Source: an uncultured bacterium (GTDB taxonomy: Bacteria; Patescibacteriota; Minisyncoccia; UBA6257; Colwellbacteraceae). From it: a stretch of DNA of 9,037 nucleotides. The notes beneath the pieces were generated by a model. It worked only from the letters and a program-made list of their open reading frames with translations. It did not search any database and was not told the origin of the DNA. The stretch spans positions 1 through 9,037 of the forward strand of contig CAJVWL010000011.1 of NCBI GenBank assembly GCA_913009745.1. Reading direction: 5' to 3'. Position numbers and translations under genes: made by a program. Every line of letters starts with the position of its first letter. Position 1 is the first letter of the stretch. Below are positions 1-7,069 of this stretch, piece after piece.

Positions 1-2300
1 CCCCAATATCGTTGACGGGACATTAGCCAATCACGGAGGTGGTAATGGATTTCTTTTTTGCCGCCGACCTCTTTTGTAATTGTCCACTTGGCCTCTTCTG
101 AATCCATTCCATTAAATTTTCCGGAGTTTGTCATGCGCCCACTCTTGGTATATACATTCCCCAATATAAGCCTTTGGAAGACTTCAATATGATTTTCGTC
201 ATCAAATTTCTGGAGTACTTCATCCCTGGTAAGCCACTCTTCTTTAAAGTTGCCAACCTCATCAGTCTCAAGTTCCTGTTTTATTTTCTCATCATCAATG
301 AGTTCAAAGTGAAGACCCGTTACTTCTGTCTCTCGCGCTATATTTTTTGAGAACGCAAAGTAGTGATGATGCATCTGCTCAGATTTGCTTACAAGTTTTA
401 CGTTTTTATAACCTGTCTCTTCTTGGATTTCACGAATTGCACTCTTCACCGGGTCTTCTCCCTCCTTTATTCCTCCGCCGATAAAAAGTGATCCACCCAA
501 TTTAGCGCCCCAGTTTAATGTTAGATATTTTTTTATTTTTGGGTTTTCAACTATTGCGACGATGCTGCTTCTAAACTCTTCATTAGACGCACGTTTGCCC
601 GTTTCCGGCTCAATAACAATTTGTATATCCAGCTTAAACTTCTTGGCAAACTCATAATCCCTTTGGTCGTGCGCTGGAACGGCCATGATTGCTCCTGTTC
701 CATATGAGGCAAGAACATAATCCGAAATCCACACCGGGACTTCCTTCTTTGTTGCTGGGTTTATCGCTTTCACGCCATCAAGTTCAACGCCTGTTTTCGT
801 TTTTCCTTCCGCGATTCGCTCGTTCTCCGTTTTGCCTTTTGTCTTTTCTATATAGCTCTCTACTTCTTTCTTGTTTTTAATAACACCCGAGAGCTTTTCA
901 ACCAGTTCATGCTCCGGCGCTAGAACAACATACGTTGCGCCGTAGATTGTGTCAGGACGTGTTGTGAAAACCTCTATCTCTTCATAAAGTAGTTGCTTTA
1001 ACGCATCCGTTACGGGCTGTAGTTCCAGTAATTCCTCTTCTCGGCTGTGCTGTGCGGTATATTTTCCAGTTGCCTTCGGTTTGTAAAGCGACCTTACCGG
1101 AAAATACAAATCTACTTTCCCGTATATTTTATCCGTCAGAATAACTTCTCTTATCGCTTCTGATTCTTCCGTTTTTCCATCATGCGTCATTATAACCCAA
1201 GCATCACGCCACTCTGCGTTAACTTCGCCACCATTCTGCCTTGCCAACTCCTGATAATACTTAACCATAATATCTGACACCTCCTTTTGGGAAAAATCTT
1301 TTTCGTTCTTTCCACTAAGAGCATTTCTCTTTACCTTTATGGGGTCAATCTCTTTTCCTTCTATAAAAAATCCGGTATCACCCGCTAAAATCGGCAGCTT
1401 GGTCTTTTTATAATAAGCACTCGCTTTCTTTCTTGCGTTTTGCGCCAAAGTTTTTTTATCTTCCTCAATATCAATCTCTTTGATGCCAAGCTCGCTTGGC
1501 GTGCGAATCTTGGTTTTTATATTTGCACTTTTAAGCAAGAGTTCAATTCTCTCTTTTTTTGCTTTATTATTTGATGCCAAAAGCACCTCTTTATACTTCG
1601 CGATTGGGAACGTAAGTAGCGCGCCCTCCGAACGGCCTATCCAGTTTCTCTGCGCGATTTTTACATTCTCCGACCAGTCAATTTTATCTAAATTCTTTAA
1701 GAGTTTATCCGCATACTTCGTTATTTTGAAAAACCACTGCTCCAAGTCTTTTTTTGTAACACTTGCTCCGCAACGCTCGCACTCCCCGCTTATTACTTGT
1801 TCATCCGCCAGCACCGTCTTGCAGGACGGGCACCAGTTTAAACTCGCTTTCTTTCTTTCAACAAGCCCGTGCTTCCACATTTGTATAAAAATCCACTGCG
1901 TCCATTTGTAATATTCCGGATTATAGGTTTCCAGCCGTTCGTTCCACGAAAAACCATTTCCTATCATCATGAGCTGTCGGTAAAAGTTTTTTTCGGAAAC
2001 CTTGGATTGGTCCATCGGATGCGCTCCTATTTTTAGGGCATAGTTTTCCGAATGTATCCCAAAACCGTCAAGTCCGATTGGCTCAAACACATCGTTTCCC
2101 TGCATACGCTTGAGGCGGCCATAAATATCGCTTCCCGTGAAAGCGTACATATTCCCTATATGAAGCCCCTCCGCTGACGGATACGGAAACATCATCAAGT
2201 TATAAAACGGCTTTTTTGATTTGTCTAAATCAGGCTCATAAATACCTGTTTCAAGCCATTTCTTTGTCCATTTTTTTTCTATCTTTTCAAATGGATACAT
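1..2300 (-). CDS. leuS: Leucyl-tRNA synthetase with two inserted nucleotide-hydrolase domains, 3' end missing
   Basis: Class I synthetase that charges tRNA-Leu in the cytoplasm. The minus strand is open from ATG at 2300 to base 1, giving 766 complete codons. The gene continues beyond the left edge, so the KMSKS loop, anticodon-binding and C-terminal domains are absent. In order I see: PYPSAEGLHIGN (39-50, HIGH motif as HIGN), GLDGFGIHSENYA (76-88), a zinc knuckle C157/C160/C174/C177, KIAQRNWIGRSEG (214-226), insertion 1 (about 235-438), the editing threonine-rich motif TTRPDT (446-451), AVPAHDQRDYEF with the conserved editing Asp (D545 region), insertion 2 (about 564-714), NSGKFNGMDSEEA (725-737), and RDWLMSRQRYWG (756 to the edge). 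In E. coli LeuRS the RDW motif is near residue 416; here it is at 756, an excess of about 340 residues. No Shine-Dalgarno is visible; a pair of direct repeats sits just before the ATG. It lies 47 nt after the TatD gene. Confidence 0.96.
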   Translation of the reverse strand, partial: MYPFEKIEKKWTKKWLETGIYEPDLDKSKKPFYNLMMFPYPSAEGLHIGNMYAFTGSDIYGRLKRMQGNDVFEPIGLDGFGIHSENYALKIGAHPMDQSKVSEKNFYRQLMMIGNGFSWNERLETYNPEYYKWTQWIFIQMWKHGLVERKKASLNWCPSCKTVLADEQVISGECERCGASVTKKDLEQWFFKITKYADKLLKNLDKIDWSENVKIAQRNWIGRSEGALLTFPIAKYKEVLLASNNKAKKERIELLLKSANIKTKIRTPSELGIKEIDIEEDKKTLAQNARKKASAYYKKTKLPILAGDTGFFIEGKEIDPIKVKRNALSGKNEKDFSQKEVSDIMVKYYQELARQNGGEVNAEWRDAWVIMTHDGKTEESEAIREVILTDKIYGKVDLYFPVRSLYKPKATGKYTAQHSREEELLELQPVTDALKQLLYEEIEVFTTRPDTIYGATYVVLAPEHELVEKLSGVIKNKKEVESYIEKTKGKTENERIAEGKTKTGVELDGVKAINPATKKEVPVWISDYVLASYGTGAIMAVPAHDQRDYEFAKKFKLDIQIVIEPETGKRASNEEFRSSIVAIVENPKIKKYLTLNWGAKLGGSLFIGGGIKEGEDPVKSAIREIQEETGYKNVKLVSKSEQMHHHYFAFSKNIARETEVTGLHFELIDDEKIKQELETDEVGNFKEEWLTRDEVLQKFDDENHIEVFQRLILGNVYTKSGRMTNSGKFNGMDSEEAKWTITKEVGGKKEIHYHLRDWLMSRQRYW
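159..611 (-). other. Nudix hydrolase domain inserted in LeuRS editing region
   Basis: LeuRS residues about 564-714. Nudix enzymes hydrolyse nucleoside diphosphates linked to another moiety, including Ap4A. The signature GX5EX7REUXEEXGU is complete at residues 609-631 (bases 408-476): G609, E615, R623, E624, E627, E628, G630, with Tyr at the last, usually aliphatic, position. Before it are strand-like segments (FRSSIVAIVEN 576-586, LGGSLFIGGGI 601-611). After it are VKLVSKS (634-640), HHHYFAFS (644-651) and a C-terminal FKEEWLTRDEV segment (685-695) like the end of many Nudix folds. The domain therefore looks complete and catalytically competent. It starts just after KKFKLDIQIVI (553-563) and ends before the VYTKSGRMTNSG segment (716-727), where normal LeuRS sequence resumes. 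Confidence 0.93.
987..1598 (-). other. HAM1/RdgB-like (ITPase) domain inserted in LeuRS editing region
   Basis: LeuRS residues about 235-438. HAM1/RdgB enzymes release pyrophosphate from non-canonical purine NTPs. Compared from memory with E. coli RdgB: SNNKAK (243-248) matches TGNVGK, with K248 at the place of catalytic K13. EEDKKTLAQNARKKA (279-293) aligns without gaps to the RdgB stretch from E40 to A54, so E280, N288 and K292 correspond to E41, N49 and K53. LAGDTGF (305-311) matches IADDSGL, with D308 at D69. GKYTAQHSREE (412-422) matches GKTAAELTREE. The base-recognition parts are not conserved: the FGYDP motif is replaced near residues 400-408, and the SHR motif is replaced by L427-Q428-P429. 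The first Asp of DDSG is Gly. I infer the phosphate/metal site is kept and purine selection is lost or altered. The ends are approximate. Confidence 0.85.
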
Positions 2301-2304
2301 ATTA

Positions 2305-2340
2305 CTTAGTCTATAGCGGATAGTTCTTAGTTTATAGTGG
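2305..2340. repeat. Two imperfect 15-nt direct repeats before leuS
   Basis: CTTAGTCTATAGCGG (2305-2319) and CTTAGTTTATAGTGG (2326-2340) differ at two positions and repeat with a 21-nt period on the + strand. They fill nearly the whole tatD-leuS gap. On the coding (minus) strand the pair ends 4 nt before the leuS ATG, where a ribosome binding site would be expected. They may be a small intergenic repeat or a pair of protein-binding half-sites one DNA turn-multiple apart; nothing here decides. Confidence 0.6.
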
Positions 2341-2347
2341 AGAAAAT

Positions 2348-3184
2348 TTAGATATTAAATATTTTTCTGGCATTCTCCGTTGTTTTTTTAGCTATTTCAT
2401 CCATCCCAACACCCATAATTTCGGCGAGTTTCTCCGCGGGGTATATAACGTAGCTCGGCTCGTTTCTCTTTCCGCGAAACGGAACCGGCGCGACATATGG
2501 AGCATCCGTCTCAACAACGATTCTATCCAGAGAAACACGGCGTATCGCCTCATCATAATCATGCGTAAATGTTATTACCCCGCCAAAAGAGAAGTAAAAA
2601 CCCAAGTTCAGTAACTTTGCCGCATCATTAACGCTCCCCGTAAAAAAATGAATTATGCCGGCACCATCGGCCTTCAACTTATTACTGTTGGCTCCTAAAA
2701 TCTTGATTAGGTCCTGAAACGCATCCCGGCAATGTATCATAAGCGGTTTTCCAACCTCATTGGCAAGTTCAATCTGATTTATAAATACTTCTTCCTGGAT
2801 TTTTTTAGTTTCCGGATCCGTACGATAATAATCAAGCCCACACTCGCCTATTGAAACGGTCTTTGGATGTTGTGCTAATTTTTTATAGGCATCATAATCA
2901 AATTTTTCACCCCTGCTGGTAAATTCTTTCTCCGCATCACCTCCGCCAAGCTCTTGGATGTCGTGATATGACTTTCCTGTATGTATCGGATGAAGTCCAA
3001 CGGAAGCATATACACCCTCCTTATAGTTATCCGCGACATTGATTGCATCTTTTGATGTATCAATTTGTGTTCCGACATTAACAAGCCAGATGTCATTATC
3101 CAGCGCCCGCCCAATTACTTCGCTGCCGCCATCTCCATAAGCGGCAAACTGGGCATGTGTATGCGCGTCTATTAATCTTGGCAT
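2348..3184 (-). CDS. tatD: TatD-family metal-dependent hydrolase (DNase)
   Basis: 278 residues, the usual TatD length. TatD proteins are cytoplasmic amidohydrolase-fold (TIM-barrel) nucleases or phosphodiesterases using divalent metals. All ligand motifs are visible: DAHTH (H8, H10), GECGLDY (E114), MIHCRDA (H151), HFFTGS (H179) and VETDAPY (D227). The family's VGLHP segment is at 62-66. It starts at ATG 3184 with only a weak purine stretch upstream (CGGAACA directly before ATG) and stops with TAA. It lies 98 nt after metG and 47 nt before leuS. A metG-tatD neighbourhood is also known in Firmicutes, where the TatD gene follows metS. The real substrate in this organism cannot be told from sequence. 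Confidence 0.95.
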   Translation of the reverse strand: MPRLIDAHTHAQFAAYGDGGSEVIGRALDNDIWLVNVGTQIDTSKDAINVADNYKEGVYASVGLHPIHTGKSYHDIQELGGGDAEKEFTSRGEKFDYDAYKKLAQHPKTVSIGECGLDYYRTDPETKKIQEEVFINQIELANEVGKPLMIHCRDAFQDLIKILGANSNKLKADGAGIIHFFTGSVNDAAKLLNLGFYFSFGGVITFTHDYDEAIRRVSLDRIVVETDAPYVAPVPFRGKRNEPSYVIYPAEKLAEIMGVGMDEIAKKTTENARKIFNI

Positions 3185-3282
3185 TGTTCCGATTTATTGT
3201 TTTTAATAATTAGTATTTGGGTTATTTTTTCTGTCCGCAAAGTCGTGTGTATCACACGGTTATAAATAGGCGTGACGCGAGT

Positions 3283-4725
3283 TTATGGTAAGCGCGGGAA
3301 AAGGGGCTCTGTTTTTTTAACCGTAAGCGTATCCCCTTTCCACGTAATTGCGTTTGTAATTTTCTCAGACGTCCGAGGCATTATTGGCGCGACAAGCACG
3401 GCAATATTATCCAAAAGAACAATAAGGTCATAAATTATACTCGGGTCTTTTGATTCCCATGGCTTGTGTTTATCGACATAGTTGTCTCCATAACTGATTA
3501 ACTGCCATATACTCGCAACCGCTTCGTCTATCCTGAATTTTTCTATCTTATTTCTAAATTCTTCCTTTGCCGTTGCAATGGCGCGTAATATTTCTTTAGA
3601 TGCAGTCTGGCCTTCAAGTCTTTCCACAGACTCACCAAGAGTAAGCACCCTTGATGTAAAATTGCCAAGACCATTTGCAAGATTCGCATTATATGCCGCT
3701 CTTAACTTGTCCTCCGTAAAATCACTATCTTCAAACGGGTGAATATGGCGGGCAAGATAATAGCGAAGCGTATCCGTACCATATTTATTAACAAAATATA
3801 TCGGGTCAACAACGTTCCCGGCGCTTTTGCTAATCTTCCTGCCACCCACATTTATAAAGCCATGAATAAATATGCGTTCGGATGGCTCAATTCCGACAGA
3901 CATAAGCATCGCCTGCCACATTGCGGCCTGCTGTCTGATTTGGTCTTTCCCGGCGAACTGAAGAACGGGCCACCATTTCTTGAACTTATCCATATCGTCC
4001 GGCCAGCCGATTGCAGAGATATAGTTTATCAGCGCGTCAAACCAAACATACATCACATGATTATCGTCGCCAGGAACGGGAATTCCCCACGGCATTTTGC
4101 TTTTCAAGCGTGATATACTAAAATCCTCAAGCCCTGACTTAACAAACTTCTTTATTTCATTGAATCTAAAATCGGGTAAGACGAAGCCCGGTCTTTTCTC
4201 GTACAAAGACAGTAATTTATCCTGATATCTACTGAATTTGAAGAAGTAGTTTTCCTCTTCAATGGTTTCTATTTCTAAGTCAGGATGAATCGGGCAACTG
4301 CCATTTATAAGCTCCGAATCTGTTTTCTCAAGTTCACAGCCCACGCAATATCTTATCTTGTAAGTCTTTTTTTCTATGTCTCCATTCTTATCACATAGCT
4401 TCCAAAACTCCTGTGCCGCCTCAATGTGGTGGCTATCCGTTGTTCTAATAAAACTGTTGTAGCTCAGATTAAGGGCTTTTTTAAGGCCATCAAACTTCGC
4501 GGCATATTCATCGGCATATTTCTGCGGGTCTTTCCCCTCTTCCTGCGCCTTACGATAGATTTTAATTCCATGTTCATCCGTACCCGTATTAAAGAAAACT
4601 TCATCCCCCAGCAATCTTCTGTAACGAGCAATGATGTCCGCCTGAACCATCTCTAGCGCAAAACCAATGTGGGGCTTTGCGTTTACGTACGGAAGAGTCG
4701 TTGTTATGTAAGATTTATTAGGCAT
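3283..4725 (-). CDS. metG: Methionyl-tRNA synthetase
   Basis: 480 residues; class I synthetase charging initiator and elongator tRNA-Met. In order: LPYVNAKPHIGF (11-22), where the HIGH motif reads HIGF; TGTDEHG (47-53), typical of MetRS; a single zinc knuckle C127/C130/C144/H147; the VMYVWFDALINY segment (224-235); FAGKDQIRQQ (257-266); and KISKSAGN (297-304), the KMSKS loop. The C-terminal helical anticodon-binding domain follows (about 330-470), including DKHKPWE. Length matches a minimal MetRS; the appended C-terminal tRNA-binding (EMAP/Trbp-like) domain of E. coli MetRS is absent. The start ATG at 4725 has no clear Shine-Dalgarno. It lies 36 nt after the AI-2E-family gene, probably in the same transcript. 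Phe at the last position of HIGH is unusual, but all other motifs argue for a working enzyme. Confidence 0.97.
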   Translation of the reverse strand: MPNKSYITTTLPYVNAKPHIGFALEMVQADIIARYRRLLGDEVFFNTGTDEHGIKIYRKAQEEGKDPQKYADEYAAKFDGLKKALNLSYNSFIRTTDSHHIEAAQEFWKLCDKNGDIEKKTYKIRYCVGCELEKTDSELINGSCPIHPDLEIETIEEENYFFKFSRYQDKLLSLYEKRPGFVLPDFRFNEIKKFVKSGLEDFSISRLKSKMPWGIPVPGDDNHVMYVWFDALINYISAIGWPDDMDKFKKWWPVLQFAGKDQIRQQAAMWQAMLMSVGIEPSERIFIHGFINVGGRKISKSAGNVVDPIYFVNKYGTDTLRYYLARHIHPFEDSDFTEDKLRAAYNANLANGLGNFTSRVLTLGESVERLEGQTASKEILRAIATAKEEFRNKIEKFRIDEAVASIWQLISYGDNYVDKHKPWESKDPSIIYDLIVLLDNIAVLVAPIMPRTSEKITNAITWKGDTLTVKKTEPLFPRLP

Positions 4726-4761
4726 TATCGTATTTTTAAATCAATATTTACCTTCTATTAT

Positions 4762-5787
4762 CTATACATTCAATCTCCTTCTGCTTCTGCTGTGCTTTTT
4801 CGCGACCCAATCCCTTACTACTTCTTGGAGGAAAACAACCACGGGAATTGCAAGAAGCATTCCAACTATCCCGGCAATCTCCACTCCGCCAAGTAGGGCA
4901 ATCAAAACTAAAACCGGGTTCACGCCAACTGCATGCTTCATAACGAGCGGCACAAGTATGTGGTTCTCAAGCTGCTGCATTACCAGGAAAAATAAAGTTA
5001 CGTATATCGCCGTTTGCAGAGATACATCCAGCGCAACTGTGACGGCAAGAGCCCCGGCGAAAATCGGTCCGACAACGGGCACCAACTCAAAAACGGCAGC
5101 TATGACTCCAAGAACTAAGCTTTGCTTAATCCCCAGCAATGTAAGCCCGGTAAAAACAAGGGAGCCGACAACAAAGCTCAAAAATAATTGCGCTTGAAAC
5201 CATTTGCTGATTTTCTTACTCGTTCGTTTATAAAGACTGATTACCTTGTCCTCCATCGCCTCGGGGAAAACGGCTCTCAATAGTTTTTCAACACCCTCAC
5301 GACCCACCGTAAGGTAGAACGAAAGTACCAATGCCGTTACCGCAAAAACCACTCCTCCTACAAGTTTCCCCAAAACCTGCAGAAATGGTATCTCTCCGGA
5401 GAGAAGCATGTTTGTTAGGTTGCCAATGTCGGTGTTTGGAATATTAATTGTCTTAAATGAGGTATTTGCTCCCAAGAAACGATTCGCTATATCGCCTAAG
5501 TTGTTTACAAGACTATTCAACTCAATCAGCGTAATTGGAAGAATTGTGTACAAGAAAAACGCGAGGAGGATAAGCGCAATAAGAAAAACGGAAATCGTGC
5601 CCAAGATTCTCGGCACCCTAAATTCTTCCAAGCGATCTACGATTGGATCAAGTGCGGTAGAGATAACTAAAGCAAGTAATAAGACTGAGATTGTTCCGAG
5701 CATTAAATACGCCGAATAGACTAATACTCCAACGACAAGTATGCGCCAGAGACTATTCCATGATATGTCCATAGTATAACGTTCCAC
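4762..5787 (-). CDS. AI-2E/PerM-family membrane transporter
   Basis: 341 residues, standard for the AI-2E family (formerly UPF0118), integral membrane proteins proposed to export small molecules or act as antiporters; substrates vary and AI-2 export should not be assumed. Hydrophobic segments lie at about 14-46, 61-88, 138-160, 199-220, 224-251, 259-276 and 289-321, with a soluble stretch at about 90-137. The family motif ELVPVVGP is at 234-241 and is followed by the LENHILVP region (273-280) and GVNPVLVLIALLGG (288-301). The C-terminus is strongly basic (KKHSRSRRR). The start is uncertain: GTG at 5787 gives MERYTMDIS, while ATG at 5772 would remove five residues; neither has a convincing ribosome site. 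It begins 10 nt after the peptidase stop, so co-transcription is likely. Confidence 0.92.
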   Translation of the reverse strand: MERYTMDISWNSLWRILVVGVLVYSAYLMLGTISVLLLALVISTALDPIVDRLEEFRVPRILGTISVFLIALILLAFFLYTILPITLIELNSLVNNLGDIANRFLGANTSFKTINIPNTDIGNLTNMLLSGEIPFLQVLGKLVGGVVFAVTALVLSFYLTVGREGVEKLLRAVFPEAMEDKVISLYKRTSKKISKWFQAQLFLSFVVGSLVFTGLTLLGIKQSLVLGVIAAVFELVPVVGPIFAGALAVTVALDVSLQTAIYVTLFFLVMQQLENHILVPLVMKHAVGVNPVLVLIALLGGVEIAGIVGMLLAIPVVVFLQEVVRDWVAKKHSRSRRRLNV

Positions 5788-5797
5788 TACACCTATT

Positions 5798-7069
5798 CTA
5801 AGCTATTTTTAGAACAGACTGCAATATATCACTATTTTCAACCGGTCCTATGATTGTGAGGTTGAGTTTATTGTTTTGAAAAATATCCTCCGCCACCTCT
5901 TTAATCTGCCCTTCATCTACTTTTTTAATTTTCTCAATCAGTTCCTCGGGGGTTGTAATATCCCCTGTTAAAATTTCCTGCATGCCATGAAAAAACGCGA
6001 GTGAGTCCGAGGTCTCAAGCCCCAACATTAATCTGCCGATGAGGTGGTCTTTAGCTTTTTGAAGCTCTTCCTTGCCCACCGTCTCGTGTTTCAGTTTTGA
6101 CAGCTCCTTTAGTATCGCATCTACCACCTGAACAAGCTTTTGGCTTTGAACTCCGGACGATGCGGCAAAATATCCATGGTCTGTAAGTTCATCGCTTCCG
6201 GCGCTGATGTAATATGCCGCACCCATTTCTTCCCTGATTTTTTGGAAAAGCCTTGAGCTCATTCCGCCACCCAGTAAGTCTGAAAGAACTTCAAGCGGAT
6301 AACGACGTTTGTCAAACGCATCATATGCCCTAACGCCGAGGACCAGGTGTGTTTGGTCTGAATCTTTCTTTTTTACTAAAAGTTTAGGCTTTTCCTGTTT
6401 CTCAATCACCGGAAGTTTCCCTTGCTTCTTGCCGGTCGGAATATCTTTGAACGCACCCTCAACTTTTTTGATTGCGTCTTTCTCGTTTATCCCACCGGCA
6501 ACAACAACAACGGTCGCACCCGCAAGATAGTGCTTATTACGATAGTCAATAAAGTCATCTCTTATAAGTTTTTGTATAATCTCTTTTCTTCCTACAATAT
6601 CCCAGCCGGCCGGCTGGTCTCCGTAGAGAAGATTTGTAAATATTTCCTGGACGCGCCTCATTGGCAGGTCCTCGTACATATTAATTTCTTCTATAATTAC
6701 ACCTTTCTCTTTATCAATCTCCTCGGGGTCAAAAATCGGATTAATATATATATCCGAGACAATATCAAGAGCCTTATCAAAACGGCTTTTCTCTACCTTC
6801 GCGTAATACCCTGTATATTCAAATCCCGTAAACGCATTATACGCGGAACCCATCCCATCAAGCTCCGATGTGATATCTATCACGCTTGGTCTCTTTTTTG
6901 TCCCCTTGAAGCACATATGCTCCAGAAAATGAGACACCCCATTGATTTCTTTCGTTTCATATTTTGACCCCGCCTCAACCAAGACAAGGACGGTTACGGC
7001 GGGGTTGCCCTCTTGTGGCACCGTGATAATCCGGAGCCCATTTTTAAGTACGGTTTTTGTGAAATTCAT
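5798..7069 (-). CDS. M16-family zinc metallopeptidase
   Basis: 423 residues, the usual size of single-unit bacterial M16B peptidases related to mitochondrial processing peptidase beta. The inverted zinc motif HFLEH is at 47-51 (H47, E50 catalytic base, H51). The third ligand is a Glu in the IIEEINMYED stretch (E127 or E128), about 76 residues downstream as the family expects. The C-terminal half carries GGGMSSRLFQKIREEMG (267-283) followed by AAYY, the Arg/Tyr substrate-binding element. There is no signal peptide, so it probably acts in the cytoplasm on peptides or unfolded chains; the substrate is unknown. The ATG overlaps the glyS TGA by 4 nt (ATGA), and AAAGGA lies 9 nt upstream (7079-7084), so translation is probably coupled to glyS. 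All catalytic residues are present, so it is not one of the inactive M16 partner subunits. Confidence 0.95.
   Translation of the reverse strand: MNFTKTVLKNGLRIITVPQEGNPAVTVLVLVEAGSKYETKEINGVSHFLEHMCFKGTKKRPSVIDITSELDGMGSAYNAFTGFEYTGYYAKVEKSRFDKALDIVSDIYINPIFDPEEIDKEKGVIIEEINMYEDLPMRRVQEIFTNLLYGDQPAGWDIVGRKEIIQKLIRDDFIDYRNKHYLAGATVVVVAGGINEKDAIKKVEGAFKDIPTGKKQGKLPVIEKQEKPKLLVKKKDSDQTHLVLGVRAYDAFDKRRYPLEVLSDLLGGGMSSRLFQKIREEMGAAYYISAGSDELTDHGYFAASSGVQSQKLVQVVDAILKELSKLKHETVGKEELQKAKDHLIGRLMLGLETSDSLAFFHGMQEILTGDITTPEELIEKIKKVDEGQIKEVAEDIFQNNKLNLTIIGPVENSDILQSVLKIA

Noticed and set aside
1485..1500. Inverted repeat GCCAAG-CTCG-CTTGGC, a possible terminator hairpin
   Set aside because: It is inside the leuS coding sequence with no T-run on the minus strand; probably chance.
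1419..1857. A 16-nt exact direct repeat (ACTCGCTTTCTTTCTT at 1419-1434 and 1842-1857)
   Set aside because: Both copies encode an RKKAS peptide from low-complexity Lys/Arg codons in leuS; likely coincidence rather than a mobile or recombination repeat.
1480..1911. A 143-residue + strand reading frame
   Set aside because: Antisense to leuS across the zinc knuckle and the HAM1-like insert; the minus-strand reading explains the sequence fully.
1..2300. Possibility that the leuS inserts are separate genes or assembly chimeras
   Set aside because: The frame is continuous for 766 codons, there are no stops or start signals at the junctions, and LeuRS motifs resume in order after each insert.
3244..3258. 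Hairpin CGTGTG-TAT-CACACG in the metG-tatD gap
   Set aside because: The six-pair stem is not followed by a T-run on the transcribed strand, so it is not a convincing terminator. The rest of this 98-nt gap shows nothing.
6422..6967. A 181-residue + strand reading frame
   Set aside because: It lies wholly antisense to the M16 peptidase, whose motifs are complete, and shows no recognisable domain.
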